Shown here: positions 1 to 5,032 of the stretch, piece by piece
Position numbering within the stretch: position 1 is the stretch's first letter
How the letters are laid out: each line of letters begins with the position of its first letter
Assembly: GCA_023441905.1 (NCBI GenBank)
Contig: JAEZNC010000214.1
Location: 1-5,032, forward strand
DNA from: Bacillota bacterium
GTDB lineage: Bacteria; Bacillota; Clostridia; Christensenellales; SZUA-584
Length of the DNA: 5,032 nt
Reading direction: 5' to 3'
Program-made: the position numbers and the translations under genes
Notes under the pieces: model-generated
The model's input: only the letters and a program-made list of their open reading frames with translations
What the model was told of the DNA's origin: nothing
The model's database searches: none

Positions 1-122
1 ACAACATCACGATGGAGATCAAGCTCATCACCCCGATCGCTATCGAAGAAGGCCTCCGTTTTGCTATCCGTGAAGGCGGCAGAACAGTGGGTTCCGGCGT
101 CGTTGTCAGCGTTATCGAGTAA
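1..122 (+). CDS. tuf: Elongation factor Tu, C-terminal end (partial)
   Basis: This is the 3' end of a gene that begins before the window. Reading from base 3 gives 39 residues and a TAA stop at 120-122. The run LITPIAIEEGLRFAIREGG followed by RTVGSGVV is the near-invariant end of EF-Tu domain 3, the beta-barrel that contacts aminoacyl-tRNA and closes over the GTPase domain. EF-Tu is the cytoplasmic GTPase that delivers aminoacyl-tRNA to the ribosomal A site. The final residues (VSVIE) are ordinary for Firmicutes. A strong terminator follows 20 bases after the stop, so this is the last gene of its transcript, commonly the rpsL-rpsG-fusA-tuf operon, although the upstream genes are not visible. 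Identification is secure despite the short piece, because this C-terminus is so conserved. Confidence 0.97.
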   Translation, partial: NITMEIKLITPIAIEEGLRFAIREGGRTVGSGVVVSVIE

Positions 123-142
123 TACACTTTAAACGCACATAT

Positions 143-179
143 AAAACCGGCATTGCCAATCGGCAGTGCCGGTTTTTTT
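143..179. terminator. Strong intrinsic terminator after tuf, probably bidirectional
   Basis: Bases 143-157 pair with 162-176 around a 4-base loop (AATC), giving a 15-bp stem with a single G-T pair. Seven T residues (173-179) follow on the plus strand, a textbook rho-independent terminator for tuf. On the minus strand the same stem is followed by TTTTATAT, a weaker but usable U-tract. It begins about 12 bases after the stop codon of the convergent gene ending at 191, so one hairpin probably serves both transcripts. Confidence 0.93.
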
Positions 180-190
180 GCTGTATTGTA

Positions 191-727
191 TTATATCCAA
201 TTTCTTTTCCGTTTCTTATATTTAACCGGTTGTTTGTAGATTTCAATCTCATCCTTCTTCAATTCCCTTATATCGATGTTTCTAAAAACGACTTTTAAAT
301 TTAAGCCTCCAACGAAATTAAGTTCCCATGAAACATCTTTGTCTCCATCTACTATTAATTCATCGCGGTCGATACAATCTATACTTGAGTTGCTTGGTAA
401 TATAGCCCATTTAGCCGTCATTTCTTTTATATTGGAAATAATGATCTCCCATGCAAGGTCGTGATTATCATAATCAACAATGACCATTTTGATGAAACTG
501 GGGGGTCCGCCTTTTATTCCATGAGTAAAGCTGCCCCATTCCGTGATGATGCTGATACAAGGGATTGGATCATCATCAAAATGGACTGTCTTTTCATATA
601 TATCTATAAATTTCTTTGGTAATCTCTTTTTGGCCTTTAAATATTCTATATGATTTAACTCACATGCTTCGCGGAACTTATCTTCATCCGCACCCCACGC
701 TTCAACATCTTCGGTAAAAAATCTCAT
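191..727 (-). CDS. Hypothetical protein, DUF4085-like, AT-rich orphan
   Basis: The protein has 178 residues and appears soluble, with no signal peptide or membrane segment. I chose the ATG at 727 because a GGGGGA ribosome site (734-739) lies 6 bases ahead; a longer form starting at 748 lacks such a site. The N-terminus MRFFTED, the charged helix ending RLPKKF (residues 35-40), the HFDDDPI stretch (49-55) and a later WEIIISNI-type strand recall DUF4085 proteins, which begin M-R/K-F/Y-F-T and have a LPKxF helix before an F-H-D motif. That match is from memory and tentative. No catalytic motif is seen and the function is unknown. The C-terminus is strongly basic (KYKKRKRNW). The gene is clearly AT-richer than its neighbours: 17 G/C in 60 at 241-300 against 41 in 60 at 2161-2220 in spoIVFB. 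It stands alone, convergent with tuf, so recent acquisition is likely. Confidence 0.75.
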   Translation of the reverse strand: MRFFTEDVEAWGADEDKFREACELNHIEYLKAKKRLPKKFIDIYEKTVHFDDDPIPCISIITEWGSFTHGIKGGPPSFIKMVIVDYDNHDLAWEIIISNIKEMTAKWAILPSNSSIDCIDRDELIVDGDKDVSWELNFVGGLNLKVVFRNIDIRELKKDEIEIYKQPVKYKKRKRNWI

Positions 728-757
728 AATATATCCCCCATAAACCATAACAGATAA

Positions 758-774
758 TGTAAATCAAGTTTACA
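758..774. promoter_or_regulatory. Perfect palindrome, candidate operator upstream of the DUF4085-like gene
   Basis: TGTAAA and TTTACA form a perfect inverted repeat with a 5-base spacer, about 30 bases upstream of the start at 727. On the minus strand it covers a TTGATT that could serve as a -35 box, although the -10 sequence 17 bases further on (TTTATG) is poor. A dyad overlapping a promoter is a common place for a repressor site, but no regulator gene is nearby and a 6-bp dyad in AT-rich DNA can arise by chance. Confidence 0.25.
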
Positions 775-786
775 CCTGTTGAAGCG

Positions 787-848
787 GAGGGGTCAAGACC
801 CTTCCCTACGACATGGCAGATAATGTAGGGAACGGTCTTGACCGTTCC
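787..848. repeat. Two inverted copies of a 25-base palindromic repeat unit
   Basis: Unit A (787-810, minus orientation) and unit B (824-848, plus orientation) both read GTAGGGAA, then a core GGTCTTGACC, then a pyrimidine-rich end. They differ at only a few positions and together form a 19-bp inverted repeat (791-809 with 825-843, one mismatch). Each unit is also self-complementary: in B, 829-837 pairs perfectly with 840-848; in A, 790-794 pairs with 797-801 and more weakly beyond. One of the differences is a paired swap (G:C in A, C:G in B) that keeps the hairpin. An 11-base direct repeat, CAGATAATGTA, occurs at 751-761 and again at 817-827, next to unit B. The arrangement resembles paired REP/BIME-type intergenic elements. 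No transposase is present. Confidence 0.7.
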
Positions 849-885
849 GAGTATATTGAGCAAGCAGATACCTTCTTGTAAAAAC

Positions 886-912
886 GGCGCGTCTGGGAAG
901 CCGCGCCCTACG
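886..912 (-). repeat. Third, diverged palindromic repeat unit with GTAGGG end
   Basis: Read on the minus strand this unit begins CGTAGGG like the two units at 787-848, then has a GC-rich palindrome in which GGCGCG (886-891, plus strand) pairs with CGCGCC (902-907) around a 10-base loop containing CTGGGAAG. It shares the end motif and design but not the core of the first two units, so it looks like a subtype of one dispersed intergenic repeat family. It does not end in a T-run, so it is not an ordinary terminator. Confidence 0.55.
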
Positions 913-1009
913 GTATTTTGCGAATTGCTATATCACAGTCGTTCAGATATGAGCTTCGACACCAAACGATATCATATGCCAAAGTGCCCGAAATGGTGCG
1001 CTTCTCATA

Positions 1010-1038
1010 GAATGTTTGATTATCCTTCGCCATATACA
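1010..1038 (+). promoter_or_regulatory. Candidate sigma-E-type promoter for spoIVFAB
   Basis: GAATGTT at 1010-1016 matches six of seven positions of the sigma-E -35 consensus (KMATATT). After a 14-base spacer, CATATACA at 1031-1038 agrees with most of the -10 consensus (CATAYAHT; only the last base departs). Transcription would begin near 1046, about 24 bases before the spoIVFA start and just ahead of its ribosome site. The spoIVF operon is under sigma-E in Bacillus subtilis, so the match has functional sense, but the motif is short and the call is from inspection only. Confidence 0.4.
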
Positions 1039-1069
1039 TATACGGCAGTATGTGAAGGAGGCGACACTT

Positions 1070-1783
1070 ATGGAGAAGCGGGAACTGCCGAAGCTTGAAA
1101 TTGACGGGTTTGTGACGCGGCAGTATGAAAAGCCGTCGTGGAAAAAGAAAGCGGCGGATTTTGTACACAACATGAAGCCGGCTAAAAAGGCGAATGACGA
1201 CGATGTGGACATCGCATACAAGCGGCTGCTTGCCAAAACAGGTGTGTGCGCCGCGGTGGCCGTCACGATACTCGTCATCAGCAGCCTCAGCACTCCGGCA
1301 TCCGCCGAGGTAAACCGTGCGGTGGATTATGTGGTGAACCACGAATTCGATGTGGATGAAGACATCGGACGGCTCAAATTTGTGGAGGCGCTCGATGAGA
1401 CCGAAAGCGTTTTCAGCGCCATGCCGGAAGGATCTATCGTATATCCGGCAGACGGTGAGGTGGAAACGGCCTTTGGTGAAGGGGGTTCAACCGGTGTAAA
1501 AATGAGTGCTCAGACGCCGGATATCATGAGCATTGCAAAGGGAACGGTCACAGAGGTTGGAGAGACAGGCGGTGAAGGGTTTGTCACAGTGGATCTCGAT
1601 TCGGGTGAGGCGATCGTTTATCACAACCTCACGGCCTGTGTCAAGGTGGATGATATTGTGATGCCGGGGCAGGTGATCGGCCGCACGGAGGATGGGTATT
1701 TGTATATCGAGATGAAAAAGGGCGGCACCTTTATCGATCCGATCGCCTATATCAACGGGCATGCAGGCGCAGCGCTGCAGTAG
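1070..1783 (+). CDS. spoIVFA: SpoIVFA-like sporulation protein, degenerate M23 domain
   Basis: The protein has 237 residues. The start at 1070 is set by a perfect AAGGAGG (1055-1061) 8 bases upstream. Its architecture is a charged cytoplasmic N-terminus (about 1-55), one membrane segment (about 57-75), a linker, then a LytM/M23-like beta domain (about 120-230) with the IAKGTV, PGQVIG and DPIAYI strands of that fold. The peptidase ligands are gone: the HxxxD region reads STGVK, the usual Y-x-H-L is YHNL (His replaced by Asn, residue 186), and the HLHFE position is YLYIE (210-214). A dead M23 domain behind one membrane helix, directly before spoIVFB, is the SpoIVFA pattern (264 residues in B. 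subtilis). There SpoIVFA anchors and restrains SpoIVFB in the outer forespore membrane and is cleaved on signal by forespore proteases. The name rests on architecture and neighbour rather than strong sequence identity; a generic 'M23 family peptidase' label would be misleading. Confidence 0.82.
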   Translation: MEKRELPKLEIDGFVTRQYEKPSWKKKAADFVHNMKPAKKANDDDVDIAYKRLLAKTGVCAAVAVTILVISSLSTPASAEVNRAVDYVVNHEFDVDEDIGRLKFVEALDETESVFSAMPEGSIVYPADGEVETAFGEGGSTGVKMSAQTPDIMSIAKGTVTEVGETGGEGFVTVDLDSGEAIVYHNLTACVKVDDIVMPGQVIGRTEDGYLYIEMKKGGTFIDPIAYINGHAGAALQ

Positions 1784-1791
1784 AAAACAAA

Positions 1792-2679
1792 ATGAAATCA
1801 CTGCGTTTGTTTGGCGGCAGGCTTAAAATTAATCTGCTGATGTTTCCCGCCGTCGCGGTGTTGTTTCTAATCGGCATGGGAGATATCGTGCTTTACTATA
1901 TCCCCACCGTGTTGATTCATGAATGGGCGCATGTGATATTCGCGACGGCTCTCGGCATGACAGTGAGCGAAATGGAGCTGTTTCCGTTCGGGTGCGCGGC
2001 CAAGCTGCAATGCTTCGCGGTATCGCGTGCAAAGGAAATTGTGGTGGCAGCTGCAGGACCGGCTGCGAACATGCTTGCCGCATGCGCGGTTTTTTTTATC
2101 GACAAATACGCCACGCCGGTTGCCATTGCCGATAAGCTGATCGCGGCCAATCTCGCCCTCGCCGCCGTCAACCTGCTGCCGGCTTTGCCGCTGGACGGCG
2201 GACGCATTGTGAGGGCCTTATTCGCATCGTTTATGGGCTACAAACGTGCGACGCGTCTCATGGCTGTGGCGGGTATTTTTTTTGCGACGGTGCTGCTCGG
2301 TGTGGGGGTGTGGGCCCTGTTCCGCGAAACGGTGAACCCGAGCTTTTTTATCATGGGTTTCTTTTTGTGCGTTGCGGCCGTGAAGGAGCTCAAGAGCGCG
2401 CCGTATACGCTGATACGCGATTTTACAGGAAAACGTCAGGCGTTCGACAAGCGAAAGACACTCAGCATCAACCGCTTTGCCGCTATGCAGACCGAAACGC
2501 TCCGTGAGATCATGCGCGAGTTTGAGGCAGGAAAATACAACATCGTGACCGTGCTCGACAAGGACCTTGGCGTGCTCGGAGAGCTCGATGAACGGCAGAT
2601 TCTATCCGGTATGATGGAGAAAGGGACGCAGGTTACGCTCGGCAGCATCTACAGGCTGAAAAAAAGTGAGACGGGTTGA
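1792..2679 (+). CDS. spoIVFB: SpoIVFB-type site-2 intramembrane metalloprotease (M50)
   Basis: The protein has 295 residues (288 in B. subtilis). The zinc site is intact: HEWAH at 43-47, the same numbering as the catalytic H43, E44 and H47 of B. subtilis SpoIVFB, and NLLPALPLDGGR at 127-138 supplies the third ligand, D135. Hydrophobic segments lie at about 14-37, 83-103, 112-130, 156-177 and 183-198, and FPFG (64-67) precedes the AAAGPAAN helix. The C-terminal part, about 218-295, fits the CBS-like domain that binds ATP in the family. In sporulating bacteria the enzyme cuts pro-sigma-K within the mother-cell membrane system. The gene starts 8 bases after the spoIVFA stop with no recognisable Shine-Dalgarno site, so translation is probably coupled to spoIVFA. 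A general-purpose M50 protease is the alternative, but the spoIVFA partner argues against it. Confidence 0.9.
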   Translation: MKSLRLFGGRLKINLLMFPAVAVLFLIGMGDIVLYYIPTVLIHEWAHVIFATALGMTVSEMELFPFGCAAKLQCFAVSRAKEIVVAAAGPAANMLAACAVFFIDKYATPVAIADKLIAANLALAAVNLLPALPLDGGRIVRALFASFMGYKRATRLMAVAGIFFATVLLGVGVWALFRETVNPSFFIMGFFLCVAAVKELKSAPYTLIRDFTGKRQAFDKRKTLSINRFAAMQTETLREIMREFEAGKYNIVTVLDKDLGVLGELDERQILSGMMEKGTQVTLGSIYRLKKSETG

Positions 2680-2683
2680 AACA

Positions 2684-2712
2684 TTGTCAGTTCTGCGTTG
2701 TTGTGTTAGAAT
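2684..2712 (+). promoter_or_regulatory. Strong vegetative-type promoter for the MBL-VOC unit
   Basis: TTGTCA (2684-2689), a 17-base spacer, and TAGAAT (2707-2712) match the sigma-A consensus at five of six positions each, and TG at 2704-2705 adds an extended -10. It begins 5 bases after the spoIVFB stop. The expected start near 2719 leaves a leader of only about 15 bases, enough to hold the GGGGTGA ribosome site before the TTG start at 2734. The MBL gene can therefore be expressed outside sporulation. Confidence 0.8.
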
Positions 2713-2733
2713 AGACGCAATGGGGTGAGAAAA

Positions 2734-3435
2734 TTGCGTATTTATTATCTGCATCACAGCAGCGTTTGCGTGATACACGAAAAAACGCTGCTGGTGTTTG
2801 ATTATTATCAGCACGCACAGGATAAACATATTGAAGACGGGCATATCAGCCGCGAGGATCTCGAAGCTTTTGAGCGCGTTTATGTGTTTGCGTCGCATTC
2901 GCACCACGATCACTTTAACCCATGTATATTCGACTGGGCATCGCCGAAAGTGACGTATATTCTTGACAGCACGATAAAAGCAGCGTTGGAAGGGACGGTG
3001 GTTTTGAAGCCTGGAGAAACTTACAGTGACGATATGGTTTATGTGCGAGAGTTCGGTTCTACCGACTGCGGCGGCAGCTTTTATGTGAACATCGAAGGGA
3101 CAAGCTTGTTTCACGCGGGAGATCTGAACGACTGGCACTGGAAGGATGAGGGCAATGCACGATACTCGCGCGTGATGACAAAAATGTTTGACCGCGAATT
3201 GGCTTATTTGAAAAAGCATGTGGCACATGTCGATTATGTGTTCTTTCCCGTCGATAAGCGCATGGGCAGCGATTATGACGCAGGGGCTAAAAAATTCATA
3301 AAAATCATGAATCCCGGTGTGCTGATACCTATCCACTTTGTCAGCTTCTCCGATACCGTTGAATTCAGCGAAACGGCGGCGGTAAGCGGTACGAAAGTGC
3401 TCGGTGTGACACACAACGGAGAAAGGCTGGTATAA
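2734..3435 (+). CDS. MBL-fold metallo-hydrolase
   Basis: The protein has 233 residues and no signal peptide, so it is probably cytoplasmic. I prefer the TTG at 2734: GGGGTGA (2722-2728) sits 5 bases upstream, and the resulting start, MRIYYLHHS, matches the first strand typical of the family (M-K-I-x-Y-L-x-H-S). A GTG at 2725 would add three residues but has no ribosome site and lies almost on the predicted transcript start. The metal-binding set of the metallo-beta-lactamase fold is complete: HSHHDH at 55-60, HAGD at 127-130 with H127 and D130, and a late His in IPIHF (H201). This is the small stand-alone type, broadly UlaG-like, which has varied hydrolytic substrates; the actual substrate cannot be told. 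The second gene of the unit begins 3 bases after its stop, so the two are co-transcribed. Confidence 0.9.
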   Translation: MRIYYLHHSSVCVIHEKTLLVFDYYQHAQDKHIEDGHISREDLEAFERVYVFASHSHHDHFNPCIFDWASPKVTYILDSTIKAALEGTVVLKPGETYSDDMVYVREFGSTDCGGSFYVNIEGTSLFHAGDLNDWHWKDEGNARYSRVMTKMFDRELAYLKKHVAHVDYVFFPVDKRMGSDYDAGAKKFIKIMNPGVLIPIHFVSFSDTVEFSETAAVSGTKVLGVTHNGERLV

Positions 3436-3438
3436 AAA

Positions 3439-3807
3439 ATGACGTTTACAATTGAACACGCGAATATCAATGTGAAGGATATCGAGGCAAGCATTCGTTT
3501 CTACGGTGAGGCGCTCGGCCTCAAAGAGGTGCGCCGGATTACAGCGGAAGACGGCACGTTTGTGATCGTATTCTTAAACGACGGCCAGACGAACTTTTGT
3601 ATGGAGTTGACGTGGCTGCGAGATAAAGAAGGCCCGTATAATCTGGGCGACAACGAGAGCCACATCTGCTTTGCGGCGGACGACTTTGACGCGGCGTATG
3701 CGCATCACAAAAGCATGGGCATCATATGCTATGAGAATGTCAACATGGGTGTCTACTTCATCTGTGATCCCGACGGCTACTGGCAAGAGATCAAGAAACG
3801 CGGATAA
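3439..3807 (+). CDS. VOC family protein, glyoxalase I-like
   Basis: The protein has 122 residues, the usual size of a one-module-pair vicinal-oxygen-chelate enzyme. Two beta-alpha-beta-beta-beta modules are seen: IEHANINVKDIEASIRFY at the start and ESHICFAADDFDAAY from residue 73. All four metal ligands of glyoxalase I are present at near-canonical spacing: H7, E56 (CMEL), H75 and E117 (YWQEI), against H5, E56, H74 and E122 in E. coli GloA. The DPDGYW motif at 110-115 is also typical. Glyoxalase I isomerises the hemithioacetal of methylglyoxal and a thiol. Most Clostridia lack glutathione, so another thiol or a different substrate is likely, and I give no symbol. Only a weak GGAG/AAAGG signal (3418-3426), 12 bases from the ATG, is present, so coupling to the MBL gene is likely. 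A single-copy MBL plus VOC unit recalls a glyoxalase II and I pairing, but that is inference. Confidence 0.9.
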   Translation: MTFTIEHANINVKDIEASIRFYGEALGLKEVRRITAEDGTFVIVFLNDGQTNFCMELTWLRDKEGPYNLGDNESHICFAADDFDAAYAHHKSMGIICYENVNMGVYFICDPDGYWQEIKKRG

Positions 3808-3861
3808 ACACAGTCAACGGCATGACCTATTAGGTTTGTCAAACATATTGACATTGTTGCG

Positions 3862-3895
3862 GTCTGTTCGGATGGTGATTGCCAACCGAACAGAC
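3862..3895. repeat. Inverted repeat (10-bp perfect stem) downstream of the VOC gene
   Basis: GTCTGTTCGG (3862-3871) pairs perfectly with CCGAACAGAC (3886-3895); after a 1x1 A-A mismatch the stem continues with TGG/CCA and closes on a short loop near 3877-3880. It lies 54 bases after the VOC stop. No T-run follows on either strand, so it could be a factor-assisted 3' end, an RNA stabiliser or the end of a dispersed repeat. Confidence 0.6.
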
Positions 3896-3925
3896 GCATA
3901 GAGATCTTGTTTGAGCGGTATCGAT

Positions 3926-3951
3926 AGACTTCAAGCTCATGCGTGAAGTCT
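3926..3951. repeat. Second inverted repeat (8-bp perfect stem)
   Basis: AGACTTCA (3926-3933) pairs with TGAAGTCT (3944-3951), with a GC/GC continuation (3935-3936 with 3941-3942) across one A-G mismatch and a TCAT loop. Five T residues occur at 3965-3969, 13 bases beyond the stem, too far for a standard terminator. It lies 30 bases after the hairpin at 3862-3895, and the two may be parts of one structured element. Confidence 0.5.
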
Positions 3952-4271
3952 GAAAATGAATGAATTTTTGCCTTTGCGGAGAACGCTTCTGATTTTACGA
4001 CGGCAGCGATCAGCCTTTCCTATATATCCGGCATGTACGAAAATCACTATGTGCGAATGCCTGGCTTGAGTGCCTTAGATTCAAACAATGCCGGCAATCA
4101 CGCTTAACAGTTTAACATCAATTCTTAAATACAATCTCGTTATCAGTTTGTATGCACTCTATCTGAATTAGCAATACCCGAACCGGCTTGCCGCATCTTA
4201 TATTTCCAAGGCTCAGTGTCCAAAAAGCTTTGCAGGGTTACATTGTCCTGCAATAAGCACAATAATCGGCA

Positions 4272-4300
4272 TTGCCTGTATTTGCAAAACCATGTATAAT
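4272..4300 (+). promoter_or_regulatory. Sigma-A-type promoter for the radical SAM gene
   Basis: A perfect TATAAT (4295-4300) lies exactly 17 bases after TTGCCT (4272-4277, four of six consensus positions). Transcription would start near 4307, giving a leader of about 30 bases that contains the AAGGA ribosome site at 4327-4331. The radical SAM gene is thus transcribed separately from the MBL-VOC unit. Confidence 0.75.
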
Positions 4301-4337
4301 GACGTAAGGTGATAATAGACGACGATAAGGACACTAC

Positions 4338-5032
4338 ATGATCGATACGAAGAAGCTTGAAAGACTGCTGCCCACTGTCGGCAAGCCGGCCCGCTATACG
4401 GGCGGTGAGCTCGGCGAGGCAGTGAAGAAGATAACCAACACGACGGTGCGCTTTGCTTTTTGTTTTCCGGATGTGTATGAGGTGGGGATGTCGCACCTTG
4501 GAACCAGCATACTTTATCATCTGGCCAACAGTATGGATAACGTATATGCGGAGCGGTGCTTTGCGCCCTGGCCAGATATGGAATCGGCATTGAGGCAGGC
4601 AGAGCTACCGCTCTATTCACTTGAGACAAAAACAGCGCTTTGTGATTTTGACATCATTGGGTTCAGCCTTGGCTATGAAATGTGCTTTACAAATATGCTG
4701 GCCATGCTCGATCTCGGGCGCATCCCTTTATATTCAAAAATGAGAACAGAGGCTGATCCGATTGTGATTGCGGGTGGAGGGTGCGTTTATAACCCCGAGC
4801 CGGTCGCCGATTTCATCGATCTGTTCGTGGTGGGCGAGGGCGAAGAAGTGCTTACCGAGCTCATCAATTTATACAGCGAGTGCAAAAGAGAAAGTACGGA
4901 GCGCGACGAATTTTTAAAAAAAGCGGCACACATAGAGGGCATTTATGTGCCGTCGTTCTATAACGTCACATATAACGAAAACGGGACGATTAAAAACATA
5001 TCCGCCGAAGAAGGCGCGCCGTTTCCGGTGAA
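4338..5032 (+). CDS. TIGR03960-type B12-binding radical SAM protein, N-terminal part (partial)
   Basis: The gene starts at an ATG 6 bases after AAGGA (4327-4331) and remains open for 231 codons to the window edge. Residues 16-24 (KPARYTGGE), FPDVYEVGMSHLG (43-55), the CFAPWPDME segment (74-82), DIIGFSLGYE (105-114), the glycine-rich IAGGG (144-148) followed by NPEPVADFID, and VVGEGEE (164-170) are hallmarks of the family annotated as TIGR03960 radical SAM proteins. The visible part covers the cobalamin-binding-like Rossmann domain; the CxxxCxxC iron-sulfur motif and the radical SAM barrel should follow beyond the window. The exact reaction of the family is not established, to my knowledge. 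In Clostridia the gene is usually followed by a TIGR03936 protein, RNase G and the rplU-rpmA ribosomal genes, and it often lies just after spoIVFB, which fits here apart from the inserted MBL-VOC unit. Confidence 0.93.
   Translation, partial: MIDTKKLERLLPTVGKPARYTGGELGEAVKKITNTTVRFAFCFPDVYEVGMSHLGTSILYHLANSMDNVYAERCFAPWPDMESALRQAELPLYSLETKTALCDFDIIGFSLGYEMCFTNMLAMLDLGRIPLYSKMRTEADPIVIAGGGCVYNPEPVADFIDLFVVGEGEEVLTELINLYSECKRESTERDEFLKKAAHIEGIYVPSFYNVTYNENGTIKNISAEEGAPFPV

Larger units (their letters stand above)
3808..4271. other. Gene-poor region with hairpins, no convincing gene
   Basis: No reading frame here has both a proper start with a ribosome site and coding character. A 47-codon open run on the plus strand (3964-4104, stop TAA 4105-4107) has a protein-like composition, including SYISGMYENHYV, but no start codon near its beginning; it may be a worn gene remnant. 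A start-less open run of 39 codons also lies on the minus strand around 4128-4240. Two clear stem-loops (3862-3895 and 3926-3951) occupy the left part. A U-tract directly after either stem is missing, so I see no classical terminator for the MBL-VOC unit. Confidence 0.5.

Noticed and set aside
886..912. GC-rich hairpin considered as an intrinsic terminator.
   Set aside because: No T-run follows on either strand, and its end motif ties it to the repeat units beside it.
838..1342. Short frames on both strands across the repeat region and the start of spoIVFA.
   Set aside because: They run through palindromic repeat DNA or antisense to spoIVFA and lack ribosome sites.
2602..3459. Minus-strand reading frame of 285 codons opposite the MBL gene.
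   Set aside because: The plus-strand MBL protein has complete metal-binding motifs; the antisense product is His, Arg and Phe rich with no domain, typical of a shadow frame.
3848..3853. Perfect TTGACA that could be a -35 box.
   Set aside because: At 16 to 18 bases downstream the sequence is GATGGT-like and does not resemble a -10 box, and no gene follows.
3777..4019. Open run of 80 codons on the minus strand overlapping the end of the VOC gene and both hairpins.
   Set aside because: The first ATG is only halfway (3899), there is no ribosome site ahead of it, and it runs antisense into the VOC gene. No protein family is recognised.
4143..4629. Two long minus-strand reading frames (125 and 138 codons) over the start of the radical SAM gene.
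   Set aside because: They are antisense to a confidently identified gene and have no ribosome site or recognisable domain.

Overview
The window looks like a chromosomal segment from an endospore-forming Firmicute of the class Clostridia. The evidence is a spoIVFA-spoIVFB pair, good Shine-Dalgarno sites, Bacillus-type promoter hexamers, an elongation factor Tu tail typical of the phylum, and a gene order seen in Clostridia. In those genomes the intramembrane sporulation protease commonly lies upstream of a TIGR03960-type radical SAM gene. The core genes are of middling to high GC. No mobile element, CRISPR array, tRNA or rRNA gene is visible.

Layout from left to right: (1) the last 40 codons of tuf, closed by a strong stem-loop terminator that also looks usable from the other strand; (2) a convergent, AT-rich, minus-strand gene of 178 codons that resembles DUF4085 proteins and is probably acquired; (3) about 340 bases of non-coding DNA with three palindromic repeat units in alternating orientation, followed by a plausible sigma-E-type promoter; (4) spoIVFA and spoIVFB, 8 bases apart; (5) a strong vegetative-type promoter starting just after spoIVFB and driving a two-gene unit, an MBL-fold hydrolase and a VOC/glyoxalase-like enzyme; (6) about 530 bases without a convincing gene but with two clear hairpins; (7) a vegetative-type promoter and the 5' part of the radical SAM gene, which runs off the window.

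How the genes work together: SpoIVFA and SpoIVFB are partners. SpoIVFB is the site-2 protease that, in the Bacillus model, releases sigma-K from its pro-form in the mother cell. SpoIVFA holds and inhibits it in the outer forespore membrane until a forespore signal arrives. A sigma-E promoter ahead of spoIVFA would fit the known regulation. The MBL and VOC genes have all the expected metal ligands and share an operon, suggesting a small-metabolite or detoxification role, but their substrates cannot be read from sequence.

I see no clear new multi-gene system here. The most interesting items are the covarying inverted repeat units at 787-912, the unexplained hairpin-bearing gap at 3808-4271, and the AT-rich orphan gene.
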